A stretch of DNA of 64,000 bases, from assembly GCF_011634895.1 (NCBI RefSeq), contig NZ_SIRR01000006.1, forward strand, positions 62,001-126,000. The letters run 5' to 3'. The notes below the pieces were generated by a model. The model was not told the DNA's origin and did no database searches. It saw only the letters and a list, made by a program, of their open reading frames with translations. Source of the DNA: Rheinheimera pleomorphica (GTDB lineage: Bacteria; Pseudomonadota; Gammaproteobacteria; Enterobacterales; Alteromonadaceae). Within the stretch, counting starts at the first letter, position 1; each line of letters starts with the position of its first letter. Below, one piece after another: positions 34,947 to 44,411 of the stretch. The translations under genes and the position numbers were made by a program.

Positions 34947-36454
34947 TGGATGCGCTGCAAGCAGAACAGGTAAAACCGGCCAGTAGCCGCATTCGCCTGC
35001 CGTTTGGTTTTGCCAAACGGCATGGCGTGTTATTGCAACAACAAGCGCACGGCTGGCAGTTATATATCCATACCGCCACGGCGCCGTCGGCCGTGTTGGA
35101 AGTACGGCGGATGCTGGCTGAGCCTTTCGTATTACAGCGTTTATCGGCAGTAGAATTTGAAGCCATGCTGGAGGCCTGCTATCAGCGCGACTCCAGTGAA
35201 GCCCAGCAACTAATGGAAGACATTGGCAATGAGGTCAATTTAGCCTCGCTGGCCGATGATATTCAGGAAAGCGAAGACCTGCTGGAAAATGAAGACGATG
35301 CGCCGATTATCAAGCTGATTAACGCCATGCTGGGTGAAGCCATTAAGCTGGGCGCGTCGGATATTCATGTTGAAACCTTTGAAAAAGCCTTAATAGTGCG
35401 GTTTCGGGTTGACGGTATTTTACGTGAAGTGCTGCGGCCAAACCGGCGCTTATCCAGCTTGTTGGTGTCGCGTATTAAGGTAATGGCAAAGCTGGATATT
35501 GCCGAAAAACGCGTACCGCAGGACGGCCGTATTAGCCTGCGCATTGCCGGTCGCGCCGTTGATGTGCGGGTATCGACCATGCCATCGAGCCATGGCGAGC
35601 GGGTGGTGCTGCGCTTACTGGATAAAAACAACTCGCACCTGAATCTGGCCGATTTAGGCATGACGCCGTCGGTACAGCAGGCCTTCTCACAGCTGATCTT
35701 AAAACCGCACGGCATTATTCTGGTTACAGGCCCCACCGGCTCGGGTAAAAGTACCACTTTGTACGCCGGCCTGACGGAAATAAATACTAAAGATCGTAAT
35801 ATTCTTACCGTAGAAGACCCGATTGAGTACGAGCTGGAAGGTATTGGCCAAACGCAGGTTAATACCAAGGTGAATATGACTTTTGCCCGTGGTTTGCGCG
35901 CTATTTTGCGCCAGGATCCGGATGTGGTGATGGTGGGTGAAATACGCGATCTGGAAACGGCGCAAATTGCCGTGCAGGCCAGTTTAACCGGCCATTTGGT
36001 GTTATCAACCTTGCACACCAACACCGCCGCCGGCGCTATTACCCGCTTAGAGGATATGGGCGTTGAGGCGTTTTTATTATCGTCGAGCTTGCTGGGCGTA
36101 CTGGCGCAGCGGCTGGTGCGTACCTTGTGCCCGCATTGTAAAGAGGCGCACGAGCCGGATAAAGAAGAGCGCAATTTACTAGGCGTAACGAAAAAAGACG
36201 ACGTCATTATTTACCGGGCCAAAGGTTGTGAGCATTGTAACCTTACCGGTTACCGTGGCCGAACCGGTATTCATGAGCTGCTGCTGGTCGATGAGCATAT
36301 CCGCGAGCTGATCCACAATGGTAAAGGCGAGCAGGCCATTGAAAAATACGTACGTCAGCACAGCCCCAGTATCCGCGCGGATGGTTTTAGTAAGGTGTTA
36401 AAAGGTGAAACCACGCTGGAAGAAGTGCTGCGTGTCACCCGAGAGGATCTGTAG
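34946..36454 (+). CDS. gspE: Type II secretion ATPase GspE
   Basis: A 502-residue cytosolic hexameric ATPase. Walker A is GPTGSGKST, followed by the Asp box EDPIEYE, Walker [13 protein letters not shown] and the His box STLHTN. A tetracysteine zinc motif (CPHC ... CEHC) lies in the C-terminal region, as expected for this family. The N-terminal GspL-binding domain covers about residues 1-120. I took the ATG at 34946, which shares a base with the gspD stop, rather than the TTG at 34943. GspF follows with a 1-base overlap. Confidence 0.97.
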   Translation: MDALQAEQVKPASSRIRLPFGFAKRHGVLLQQQAHGWQLYIHTATAPSAVLEVRRMLAEPFVLQRLSAVEFEAMLEACYQRDSSEAQQLMEDIGNEVNLASLADDIQESEDLLENEDDAPIIKLINAMLGEAIKLGASDIHVETFEKALIVRFRVDGILREVLRPNRRLSSLLVSRIKVMAKLDIAEKRVPQDGRISLRIAGRAVDVRVSTMPSSHGERVVLRLLDKNNSHLNLADLGMTPSVQQAFSQLILKPHGIILVTGPTGSGKSTTLYAGLTEINTKDRNILTVEDPIEYELEGIGQTQVNTKVNMTFARGLRAILRQDPDVVMVGEIRDLETAQIAVQASLTGHLVLSTLHTNTAAGAITRLEDMGVEAFLLSSSLLGVLAQRLVRTLCPHCKEAHEPDKEERNLLGVTKKDDVIIYRAKGCEHCNLTGYRGRTGIHELLLVDEHIRELIHNGKGEQAIEKYVRQHSPSIRADGFSKVLKGETTLEEVLRVTREDL

Positions 36455-37677
36455 TGCCGGCTTTTGAATATCAGGCACTGGATGCCCGGGGAAAAAACAG
36501 CAAAGGCGTGCTGGAGGCCGACAACGCCCGCCACGCTAGAGTGCTACTGCGCGAACAAAAGCTGACACCGGTCAGCGTCGCGCTGGCGTCGCAGCAGGAA
36601 AAATTACTGGCATCCGGTAGCCAGTGGTTTAAGCGCAACATTTCTGCCTCAGAGCTGGCGCTGATCACCCGGCAGCTGGCAACACTGGTGGAAGCGGCGC
36701 TACCAATTGAAGGCGCGCTGCTGGCGGTGGCCGAGCAATGCGACAAGCCGCGGCTGAAAAACATGATGATGACAGTGCGCTCTAAAGTGGTCGAGGGCTA
36801 CAGTCTGGCGGAGGGGTTAGCCGAGTTTCCGCATGTGTTTGACCATCTGTTTCGCTCTATGGTGGCTGCCGGGGAAAAATCCGGCCATTTGGATCAGGTA
36901 TTAAACCGGCTGGCCGATTACACCGAGCAGCGCCAGCATATGCGCAGCCAGATTTTACAGGCGCTGTTATACCCGATTATTCTGACCTGCTTTGCCATTT
37001 TGGTGATCTCCATTTTGCTGGCTGCAGTGGTGCCAAAAATTGTCGGCCAGTTTGAGCATATGGGCCAGTCGTTACCGGGCACTACCCTGTTTTTAATTGC
37101 TGCCAGTGATTTTTTACGTGCCTACGGCATAGTGGTGCTGCTGGGTATTATGCTGGCGTTGGTGGCGTTTAAACGCGCCCTGCTCAAACCGGCGTTTCGG
37201 TTTCGCTGGGACGCACTGGTGCTGCAAAGCCGCATTATGGGTAAAGTGACCAAGGGCCTGAACACCGCCCGTTTTGCCCGCACCTTAAGTATTTTAAATG
37301 CGTCAGCCGTGCCTTTGCTGGAGGCAATGCGCATTAGTGCTGATGTGCTGAGCAATACCTATATGAAGCAGGCCGTGTCAGATGCCACGGCCCGGGTGCG
37401 GGAGGGGACCTCACTGCGCAATGCGCTGGAACAAACTAAGCTGTTTCCGCCGATGATGCTGCATATGATTGCCAGCGGTGAAAAAAGCGGCCAGTTAGAT
37501 TCAATGCTGGAGCGTGCGGCCAATACGCAGGACCGTGAGTTTGAGACCCTGGTCACGGTGTCATTAAAGGTGTTTGAGCCGGTGCTGGTGGCCGTGATGG
37601 CCGGTATGGTGTTATTTATTGTGATGGCAATTTTGCAACCGATTTTAGCGTTAAACAATATGGTAGGTGGTGGTTAA
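36454..37677 (+). CDS. gspF: Type II secretion inner-membrane platform protein GspF
   Basis: A 407-residue protein with two homologous cytosolic domains (about 60-170 and 265-375) and three membrane helices (about 170-192, 215-240 and 377-400). The motif PMMLHMIASGEKSGQL near residue 330 is typical of GspF/PilC. The GTG start at 36454 overlaps the gspE stop (TAGTG). Confidence 0.96.
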   Translation: MPAFEYQALDARGKNSKGVLEADNARHARVLLREQKLTPVSVALASQQEKLLASGSQWFKRNISASELALITRQLATLVEAALPIEGALLAVAEQCDKPRLKNMMMTVRSKVVEGYSLAEGLAEFPHVFDHLFRSMVAAGEKSGHLDQVLNRLADYTEQRQHMRSQILQALLYPIILTCFAILVISILLAAVVPKIVGQFEHMGQSLPGTTLFLIAASDFLRAYGIVVLLGIMLALVAFKRALLKPAFRFRWDALVLQSRIMGKVTKGLNTARFARTLSILNASAVPLLEAMRISADVLSNTYMKQAVSDATARVREGTSLRNALEQTKLFPPMMLHMIASGEKSGQLDSMLERAANTQDREFETLVTVSLKVFEPVLVAVMAGMVLFIVMAILQPILALNNMVGGG

Positions 37678-37678
37678 T

Positions 37679-38131
37679 ATGCAAAGGCAACAGAACAACA
37701 AACAGCGCGGTTTTACCTTGCTGGAAGTGATGGTGGTGATCGTGATCCTCGGTATTATCGCCAGCATGGTGGTGCCCAATCTGATTGGCAACCAGGAGCA
37801 GGCGGCGCGGCAAAAAGCGGTGGTGGATATTCAGCAACTGGAAAGCGCGCTGGATATGTATCGCTTACGCAATGGTTTCTACCCAACCACCGAGCAGGGC
37901 ATGCAAGCCTTAGTCACGGCGCCGACGTCGCAGCCGGTACCACGTTCTTTCCCTGAAGGAGGCTTTATCCGCCGCTTACCGAAAGACCCTTGGGATGAAG
38001 ACTATATTCTGGTCAGCCCCGGCCAGGTTGGCCGTATTGATATCTTAAGTAAGGGCCCGGATCGCACCGCCGGTACCGATGATGATATTGGCAACTGGAA
38101 CCTTGACGGCAACGAGAGCAATAATAACTAA
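37679..38131 (+). CDS. gspG: Major pseudopilin GspG
   Basis: A 150-residue major pseudopilin. The prepilin peptidase site is RG-FTLLEVMVV, with Glu at +5, followed by a long hydrophobic helix. The C-terminal globular part has the calcium-loop region around RTAGTDDDIGNW. I chose the ATG at 37679 (MQRQQNN) instead of the upstream in-frame start at 37667, which lies inside gspF. GspH begins at the last base of the stop (TAATG). Confidence 0.96.
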   Translation: MQRQQNNKQRGFTLLEVMVVIVILGIIASMVVPNLIGNQEQAARQKAVVDIQQLESALDMYRLRNGFYPTTEQGMQALVTAPTSQPVPRSFPEGGFIRRLPKDPWDEDYILVSPGQVGRIDILSKGPDRTAGTDDDIGNWNLDGNESNNN

Positions 38132-38727
38132 TGCAGTGTCGCCCGGTTAGTCAACGTTACCCGCATGGCTTCACTTTGGTTGAAGTGATGCTGGTTATGT
38201 TATTAATCGGTTTATTAGCCACTACGGTGGTGATGAACTTTAGCGGCGAATCACGTGAAGAGCGGCTGGCCAAAGAAGCCGAGCGCTTTCAGCAGTTATT
38301 TCAGTTTGTCGCTGAAACGGCCATGTTAAAGCAACAAGAGTGGGGCCTGTACGTCCAGCCTGACCGTTACGGTTTCTTATATTACAGCAATGAAGACGGC
38401 AAATGGGCACCCGCCGATGAGCCGGCCAGTTTGCAGCAGTATAAATTGCCGGCAGACATGACACTGAGCCTGGAGCTGGAAGGTCTGCCCGGTGAAGACA
38501 GTAATTTACTCAGCCAGTTAGATTGGCAGCTGGATGAAGACGAACAAAGCGAAGAGCAGACAGAGGTACCGGTGTTGCCGCAGGTGTTTATTTTATCCTC
38601 CGGTGAGATCAGCCCGTTTCAGCTGCTGCTGAGCGAAACCTCAGACTTAACGCCGCTGTATAGCGCGGTGTCGACAGATTTTGCCATTCCACTGCAGCGC
38701 AGTGCAGTGTCGACGGAACGGCCATGA
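38131..38727 (+). CDS. gspH: Minor pseudopilin GspH
   Basis: A 198-residue minor pseudopilin with the cleavage site HG-FTLVEVMLVM (about residue 13), one N-terminal hydrophobic helix and an acidic beta-rich domain. Residues 125-145 hold an unusually acidic stretch (LDEDEQSEEQTE). The stop overlaps the gspI start (ATGA). Confidence 0.92.
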   Translation: MQCRPVSQRYPHGFTLVEVMLVMLLIGLLATTVVMNFSGESREERLAKEAERFQQLFQFVAETAMLKQQEWGLYVQPDRYGFLYYSNEDGKWAPADEPASLQQYKLPADMTLSLELEGLPGEDSNLLSQLDWQLDEDEQSEEQTEVPVLPQVFILSSGEISPFQLLLSETSDLTPLYSAVSTDFAIPLQRSAVSTERP

Positions 38728-39092
38728 AACGCAGTGGTTTTACCTTACTGGAGTTACTGGTGGCGATGGCAATATTTGCTACCGCCGGTATGGCGATTAT
38801 GCAGGCCAGTTCGGCGCATATCCGCAGTTTAAGCCAGTTAGATGAGTTGACTATCGCCAGCTATATTGCCAATAACCAGATGCAACTGGCGATGCTGGAT
38901 AACGACTGGCCCGGTAAAGAAAACAGCCGTGGCGAGCTGGAAATGGCCAATCGCAGCTGGCTGTGGCAACAGCAGTTAACTAAGGTTCCGGATAATGATC
39001 TGCGTCTGGTGCAAATCAGTGTCAGTCTGGCTGAAACACCAGAACAAGTGTTATATCAGCTACAAAGTTATAAAGGTAAGCCCGGTGGTTAA
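38724..39092 (+). CDS. gspI: Minor pseudopilin GspI
   Basis: A 122-residue minor pseudopilin with the cleavage site SG-FTLLELLVAMA close to the N terminus and a short globular domain. GspI, J and K form the tip complex that starts pseudopilus assembly. It overlaps gspH by 4 bases and gspJ by 8 bases. Confidence 0.94.
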   Translation: MKRSGFTLLELLVAMAIFATAGMAIMQASSAHIRSLSQLDELTIASYIANNQMQLAMLDNDWPGKENSRGELEMANRSWLWQQQLTKVPDNDLRLVQISVSLAETPEQVLYQLQSYKGKPGG

Positions 39093-39708
39093 GCGGCATG
39101 GCGGTTTTACCTTTATTGAGATGCTGCTGGCGGCGGCTATTTTTGCGCTGGTCGGTCTGGCGTCGGTGGCGGTGCTAAGCAGCGTAACGCAGAGCGATGA
39201 GTTATCGCAACTGGCTAGCGAGCGCCTGACGCAGTTGCAGCGCACTATGCTGATGCTGGAGCGGGATTTTATGCAGATCAGTGTGCGCCATGTGCGCATT
39301 GATGGCGAGCCACCGCAAAAGTACCGGCTGTTTGGCGAAAAGTTTTTGCTGCAAAGTGAAGATCATGGTGTCAGTTTCGCCCGTCAGGGCTGGCGTAACC
39401 CCGGCATGATATTGCCGCGCAGTGAAATTCAGGCTGTAGCCTACCGCTTGCAGGAAGGCACTTTGCAGCGTTTGTATAGCTTGTACCCCGATGCCGTTAC
39501 CGGCACCGAGCCGAAAGTACAACTGCTGCAAAGCGGTTTAGCCGGTTTTGAAGTGCATTATTTACAGGGTGAAGATTGGCTGGAGCGCTGGCAAGACAGT
39601 AATTTCCCCGCTGCTGTACGTGTTAGGTTGCTGGATGACAACTTGGGCCGGATAGAGCGTATCTTTATGTTACCGGATGCTGCGGTGAGTGCAGGTGGCC
39701 GCGAATGA
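39085..39708 (+). CDS. gspJ: Minor pseudopilin GspJ
   Basis: A 207-residue minor pseudopilin with cleavage site GG-FTFIEMLLAAA. I chose the GTG at 39085 (VVKRHGG) because a normal short leader peptide follows and AAAGG lies about 9 bases upstream; the longer frame opening at 38995 lies within gspI. It overlaps the gspI stop by 8 bases and gspK by 4 bases. Confidence 0.92.
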   Translation: MVKRHGGFTFIEMLLAAAIFALVGLASVAVLSSVTQSDELSQLASERLTQLQRTMLMLERDFMQISVRHVRIDGEPPQKYRLFGEKFLLQSEDHGVSFARQGWRNPGMILPRSEIQAVAYRLQEGTLQRLYSLYPDAVTGTEPKVQLLQSGLAGFEVHYLQGEDWLERWQDSNFPAAVRVRLLDDNLGRIERIFMLPDAAVSAGGRE

Positions 39709-40688
39709 AGCGCAAGCAGCAAGGTGTAGCCCTGGTAGCAGTATTAATGATTATTGCCATAGTGGTGGTGATTGCCGTTAATATGACCGGGCGGCTGCAA
39801 TTGCAGTTACAGCGCCAGCAAAATATACAGCAGCAACAGCAGGCATTCTGGTATGCGATGGGGGCGGAGCAATTTGCCCGGGTACTGCTAAGCAGAACCC
39901 TGGCTGGCCAGGAAACCGTGCATTTAGGCCAGGATTGGGCGCTAAGTGGTGCCAGCTTCCCGGTGGAAAACGGCACCATTGCCGGTGACATTAGCGATTT
40001 GCGTAGCTGCTTTAACCTTAACGCACTACAAAACGTCGTACCGGCCAGTGGCGGCCGGGTTGAACAAACAGCGGCACAAAAAGCCTTTGTACGTTTGTTA
40101 GAGTTAAAAGCCTCAGAGCTGTCGATACCGGCTGAATACCTCAGTGCCCGGCTGGGAGACTGGCTGGATGAAGACAGCCTGCTCAGCAGCGCCGGTAGCG
40201 CTGAGGATGATGATTATGCTGCGCTGCGTTTTGCTTACTACAGCGCTAATACTCTGATGGCCAGCGTGTCTGAGCTCAGAGTGATCCTGGACATAACACC
40301 GGCCGATTATCAATTGCTGGCACCTTTGGTGTGTGTGGTGCCGGAAGATAATAGCTTACTAATAAACGTCAATACCTTAACCGAAGACAATGCGGTACTG
40401 TTGGCGGCGGTGATCCCAGAGCTAACCGAGCAAGCGGCGCTGGATATCATAGCCGAACGGCCGGAACAGGGCTTTGCCAGCCTGGATGAGCTGTTTGCGC
40501 TAACACAACTGAGTAGTATTACCGTGCCGGACGACGCCAAAAGTCTGCTGTCGCTAAAATCAGATAGCTTCCAGGTAACGGCGACTGCGGCTTATCTGGA
40601 AAGTGGTTTTGTCTTAACGTCGGTATTAAAAATAAATGATAATAATCAGGTCAAAGTGTTGGCCCGGCGATTTGGAGGCCAGGGGTGA
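39705..40688 (+). CDS. gspK: Atypical pseudopilin GspK
   Basis: A 327-residue large pseudopilin. The N-terminal QQG-VALVAVLMIIAIVVV has the cleavage glycine but no glutamate at +5, as is normal for GspK, which caps the tip. The extended helical domain (about 100-200) and a calcium-binding-like acidic region (DWLDEDSLLSSAGSAEDDDY) are present. ATGA overlap with gspJ; the stop overlaps the gspL GTG. Confidence 0.95.
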   Translation: MKRKQQGVALVAVLMIIAIVVVIAVNMTGRLQLQLQRQQNIQQQQQAFWYAMGAEQFARVLLSRTLAGQETVHLGQDWALSGASFPVENGTIAGDISDLRSCFNLNALQNVVPASGGRVEQTAAQKAFVRLLELKASELSIPAEYLSARLGDWLDEDSLLSSAGSAEDDDYAALRFAYYSANTLMASVSELRVILDITPADYQLLAPLVCVVPEDNSLLINVNTLTEDNAVLLAAVIPELTEQAALDIIAERPEQGFASLDELFALTQLSSITVPDDAKSLLSLKSDSFQVTATAAYLESGFVLTSVLKINDNNQVKVLARRFGGQG

Positions 40689-41872
40689 GTGAACAATTGG
40701 TGATCCGGCTAGGTAGCCGGGCAGAGCACAGTATCAGCTGGCTGGTATGGGCCAGCCATGAGCAGGAAGTGATCGCCAGCGGCGAACTGGCCGGCGCCGG
40801 GCAACTTACTGAATTGGCTGCCCGGCTCGGCAACCGCCCGGTGGTGGCGCTGGTACCGGCATCCGACGTGGTGTTAAAGCAAGTTAATTTGCCGGCTAAA
40901 CCGAACCGGCAGTTGTTACAGGCTTTGCCTTACATGCTGGAAGAAGAGCAGGCAGAAGATATTGAGCAGCTGTTTCTGGCACTGGGCGCGGTAGAGCAGT
41001 TTGACGGCCAGTACAGCCAGCAGGTTGCAGTGTGCCAACGTGAACGGCTGGAACAATGGTTGAGCTGGTTGCAACAGGCTGGTTTTAGTGTCAGCCGCAT
41101 GTTACCGGATGCGCTGTTGCTGCCGGAACAACAGCTGCCGGCTTGTATTCAGTTGCATGAACAGTGGTTATTAAAACAAAGCAGCTGGCAGGTCTCGGCT
41201 GTCGATGCCGCCTGGTGGCACGATTATCTGCAATTGGCGGCACTGCCGATGCTCACCAGCTACAGCCCCTGGCCGGAGGAAGTGCCGCAAAGCCATCAGC
41301 TGGCTGAGCCGGAGTTACCGCTGGCGCTGTTAGCCAAAGAGCTGCCGCGGCATGATTTTAATTTGCTGCAGGGCGAGTATAAACCTAAACGCCAGGTAAA
41401 CCGTCATCTGCAGCTATGGCGAAGCAGTGCGTTGCTTGGCGCAGCCTGTCTGGTGCTGTATATGTTGCAGCTTGGGCTTAACAACTGGCAACTGGCCCGA
41501 CAAAGTGCAGCATTGCAGCAGCAAAGCCAGGCCTTGTACCAACAGGCATTTCCCAATGAGCGGCTGGTGAATCTGAAGTTACAACTGCAGCAAAAATTGG
41601 CAGCTGTAGGTGGCGGCCAGCAGCAGGGTTTTTTAGCCTTGCTGCACAGCCTGCAGCAACAGCTGGCTAAGGTGCCGGACATCAGCCTGGAAAATTTACG
41701 CTTCGATGCCAAGCGTGTTGAATTGCGCTTTCAGGCCAAAGGTGATGGTTTTCAAAGTTTTGAACGGCTGAAAAGTGCCCTGGAGCAGGCCGGTTTTAGC
41801 GTTGAGCAAGGCGCGCTGAGTAACGACGGTGACAAGGTGCAGGGCAGTGTCGCGATACGGGGCAAAGTATGA
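40685..41872 (+). CDS. gspL: Type II secretion protein GspL
   Basis: A 395-residue bitopic protein. The N-terminal cytosolic part (about 1-240) has an actin-like fold that binds GspE; a single membrane helix is at about 245-265 and a periplasmic ferredoxin-like domain at about 315-395. Translation starts at GTG 40685, overlapping the gspK stop (GTGA). GspM follows with an ATGA overlap. Confidence 0.93.
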   Translation: MSEQLVIRLGSRAEHSISWLVWASHEQEVIASGELAGAGQLTELAARLGNRPVVALVPASDVVLKQVNLPAKPNRQLLQALPYMLEEEQAEDIEQLFLALGAVEQFDGQYSQQVAVCQRERLEQWLSWLQQAGFSVSRMLPDALLLPEQQLPACIQLHEQWLLKQSSWQVSAVDAAWWHDYLQLAALPMLTSYSPWPEEVPQSHQLAEPELPLALLAKELPRHDFNLLQGEYKPKRQVNRHLQLWRSSALLGAACLVLYMLQLGLNNWQLARQSAALQQQSQALYQQAFPNERLVNLKLQLQQKLAAVGGGQQQGFLALLHSLQQQLAKVPDISLENLRFDAKRVELRFQAKGDGFQSFERLKSALEQAGFSVEQGALSNDGDKVQGSVAIRGKV

Positions 41873-42339
41873 AGCAGCAGTTAATACACTGGTGGGGTGG
41901 CTTACAAAGCCGTGAGCAGCGCTTAGTGGCTGGCGCTGGTGTGGTGGTGGTAATTGGCCTGTTTTACTGGCTGCTATGGCAGCCATTACATCAGGCACAA
42001 CATGCGCAGCAGCAAAAACTTAACGCCGCACAGCAGCAATTACATGAATTACAGCAGCTGTTGCCGCAGTTACAGGCGTCTGGCGCCTCCACCACCCGCA
42101 GCGGTGGCAGCGTCGCGCAGATTATCAGCAACAGCGCCCGTAACAGTGGTATTCGCGTTAGCCGGATGCAGCCACAAAACGAGCAACTAACGCTGGTGCT
42201 GGAAGATGTCAGCTTCGAGCAGCTGTTGGGTTGGTTGCATAACTTGCAGTATCAGCACGGTGTGCAGCTACATAGTCTGGACGTTGCCCTGGCAGACAAA
42301 CCCGGCATAGTGCGGGTTAGACGGATGGTAGTGGAGTAA
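41869..42339 (+). CDS. gspM: Type II secretion protein GspM
   Basis: A 156-residue bitopic inner-membrane protein. It has a short cytosolic N terminus, a membrane helix (about 18-38), a glutamine-rich coiled coil (about 40-65) and a small periplasmic ferredoxin-like domain (about 80-156). It is the usual partner of GspL. Confidence 0.93.
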   Translation: MKQQLIHWWGGLQSREQRLVAGAGVVVVIGLFYWLLWQPLHQAQHAQQQKLNAAQQQLHELQQLLPQLQASGASTTRSGGSVAQIISNSARNSGIRVSRMQPQNEQLTLVLEDVSFEQLLGWLHNLQYQHGVQLHSLDVALADKPGIVRVRRMVVE

Positions 42340-42348
42340 GCCGCGACA

Positions 42349-43092
42349 ATGAGCAGAAATAAATTAATCCTGATTGGCGTTAGCAGCTACCTGCTGTTTA
42401 TGTTGTTATTAACACCGGCCAGTTGGTGGCTGAAGCTGGCACCGTTGCCACCACAGCTGCAATTGGGGCCGGTGTCAGGCACCTTGTGGCAGGGCGAGGT
42501 GGCTGGCTTAAGTTACCGGCAACTGCAATTAGACAGACTCAGCTGGCGCTTAAATGGCTGGAGCCTGTTCAGGGCTAAGCTGCAATTTGCGCTAAATAGT
42601 GGCAGTGCGCAGCGCGCTGATCTGCCGTATTTCAGTGGCAATGCCAGTTATGGCTTTAATGGTGCGGCCATGGATAACGCCTTACTTAAGTTGCCGGTGG
42701 CGGCAGTGGTACCCATGTTACCCTTGCCCTTACCGGTGCAGGCCAGTGGTGAGCTGGTACTGGACATCGGTCAGTATCGCCAGGGCCAGCCCTGGTGCCA
42801 GACACTTAGCGGCAGTGCCAGCTGGCAGGATGCACGCTTACAAACGCCGACCGGTACCTGGCTGGAGTTGCAAAGCCTGTTTGGCGAATTAAGCTGCGCT
42901 GATGGCACAGTAGTATTAACCACCGATGGTGGCAACTTGCTGGGGCTGGATATTAAAGCGGTCATTAATGCCGAAAAACTGTTGGTGAATGGCAGCCTGA
43001 AACCCGATGCCAGTATGCCGCAGGAAGTGCATCAGGCGATGCAGTTTCTTGGCAAACCCGATGCACAGGGCCGCTATCCAATCAGTTTCTAA
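42349..43092 (+). CDS. gspN: Type II secretion protein GspN
   Basis: A 247-residue protein with one N-terminal membrane anchor (about 6-26) and a beta-rich periplasmic domain including the motifs LQLGPVSGTLWQGEV and LSWRLNGWSLF. GspN is an optional component found in some type II systems. It is the last gene of the operon; its final 11 bases overlap the convergent yrfG. No prepilin peptidase gene is present, so PilD encoded elsewhere must process the pseudopilins. Confidence 0.92.
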   Translation: MSRNKLILIGVSSYLLFMLLLTPASWWLKLAPLPPQLQLGPVSGTLWQGEVAGLSYRQLQLDRLSWRLNGWSLFRAKLQFALNSGSAQRADLPYFSGNASYGFNGAAMDNALLKLPVAAVVPMLPLPLPVQASGELVLDIGQYRQGQPWCQTLSGSASWQDARLQTPTGTWLELQSLFGELSCADGTVVLTTDGGNLLGLDIKAVINAEKLLVNGSLKPDASMPQEVHQAMQFLGKPDAQGRYPISF

Positions 43093-43753
43093 AATTACGG
43101 ATATCATCCAGCAGTACGCTGTAATCGGTAATGGCCGGAAACTCGGTAATTTGCCGGCTTAACTGCTGGCTGTCCGGGTTGGCGACCGCCAGCAAGTGCT
43201 TAATGCCGTAATCCTGCGCGGCTTTTAAAATTGGCAGGCTATCATCGACAAACAGGGTGCGCTCGGGGTTAAAGCCAAGCCGCTGCTGCAGCTTTTGCCA
43301 CAGCGCCCAGTTTTCTTTGGTAATGCCAAATTCATGGGTTGAGATCAGCGTATCAATGTAGTTGGCCAGTTCAGTGCGCTCGATTTTTAACGATAAGCTG
43401 TCCGGGTGGGCATTGGTCACCAGCGCAATCTGCCGGCCACTGTGTTTTAGTGCCGTGAGAAACTCTGGTACATCAGCACGCATGGCAATTTTATGCATCA
43501 CTTCACGCTTTAGCTCATTGATCGGCAGTTGCAGCCGTTTGCCCCAGTAATCCAGGCAATACCACTCCAGTTTGCCGGTCAGTTCAGCATATTCGGCTTG
43601 TAACTGCGCTTTAGCATCACTGACGGTTATGCCACTGATCTGGGCCCAGCGCTGGGGCAGGTGCTGCAGCCAGAAGTAATTATCAAAGTGCAGATCAAGC
43701 AGGGTGCCGTCCATATCCAGCAGTACGGTATCAATTTCGGCCCAGTTCAGCAT
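43082..43753 (-). CDS. yrfG: HAD-family GMP/IMP nucleotidase YrfG
   Basis: A 223-residue haloacid-dehalogenase phosphatase. Motif I is DMDGTLLDLHFDNYFW (nucleophile Asp and general acid Asp), motif II LVTNAH, and motif III/IV FVDDSLPIL. The sequence is close to E. coli YrfG, which dephosphorylates purine monophosphates. In E. coli yrfG sits beside hslR-hslO; here the gsp operon lies between them. Confidence 0.93.
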   Translation of the reverse strand: MLNWAEIDTVLLDMDGTLLDLHFDNYFWLQHLPQRWAQISGITVSDAKAQLQAEYAELTGKLEWYCLDYWGKRLQLPINELKREVMHKIAMRADVPEFLTALKHSGRQIALVTNAHPDSLSLKIERTELANYIDTLISTHEFGITKENWALWQKLQQRLGFNPERTLFVDDSLPILKAAQDYGIKHLLAVANPDSQQLSRQITEFPAITDYSVLLDDIRNFRN

Positions 43754-43811
43754 AGGTTTTTCCCGTTAATCGTTTTATAGTAACGGCTTGGATTGTACCA
43801 GAGGTGGCAGC

Positions 43812-44411
43812 ATGACGCAGCGGCAGGATGATAAACCCGGCAGTAAACAAAAACCCGACATCTTAAGTGCTGATATCGTAGCACAAAGCCGATTGTTTAA
43901 AATTGAACAGCTGGAATTGAAATTCAGCAATGGCGAACTGCGCACCTACGAGCGCATGCGCGGCAGTGGCCGCGGTGCTGTGATGATTATTGCTTGCCCC
44001 GACGCTGAACACTTTTATCTGGTACGTGAATATTGCGCCGGTACCCATGACTACCAGCTGGGTTTTCCGAAGGGCCTGATTGACCCGGGTGAAGACATTA
44101 TGACTGCCGCTAACCGTGAACTTAAAGAAGAGATTGGCTTTGGTGCCCGGCGTTTTATTGCTTTGAAGTCGCTGGCGTTAGCCCCGGGCTATTTTAATGC
44201 TACAATGCATATAGTTCTGGCCTTTGATTTATATGCAGAAAGCTTAGAGGGTGACGAACCCGAGCCGCTGGAACTGGTACGCTGGTGTCGTTCGCACAGT
44301 GACGCACTGTTGCAGCAAGCCGACTTTACTGAAGCCAGAAGTGTCGCTGCCTTGCTATTAGCGCAGCAATATTTGGAAGCGAATCCGGATGTTTTTGAGC
44401 AGACTGCTTGA
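43812..44411 (+). CDS. nudE: ADP compounds hydrolase NudE
   Basis: A 199-residue Nudix hydrolase acting on ADP-ribose, Ap3A and NADH in its E. coli counterpart. The full Nudix box is visible: GLIDPGEDIMTAANRELKEE (G-x5-E-x7-RE-x2-EE-x-G). I chose the ATG at 43812 (MTQRQDD), which follows GAGG, rather than the start at 43788. The last 23 bases overlap cysQ, so the two genes are probably translationally coupled. Confidence 0.94.
   Translation: MTQRQDDKPGSKQKPDILSADIVAQSRLFKIEQLELKFSNGELRTYERMRGSGRGAVMIIACPDAEHFYLVREYCAGTHDYQLGFPKGLIDPGEDIMTAANRELKEEIGFGARRFIALKSLALAPGYFNATMHIVLAFDLYAESLEGDEPEPLELVRWCRSHSDALLQQADFTEARSVAALLLAQQYLEANPDVFEQTA

Noticed and set aside
35365..36207. A 280-codon minus-strand frame opposite gspE
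   Set aside because: Shadow of a highly conserved ATPase gene; low-complexity S/T/R-rich translation without any domain.
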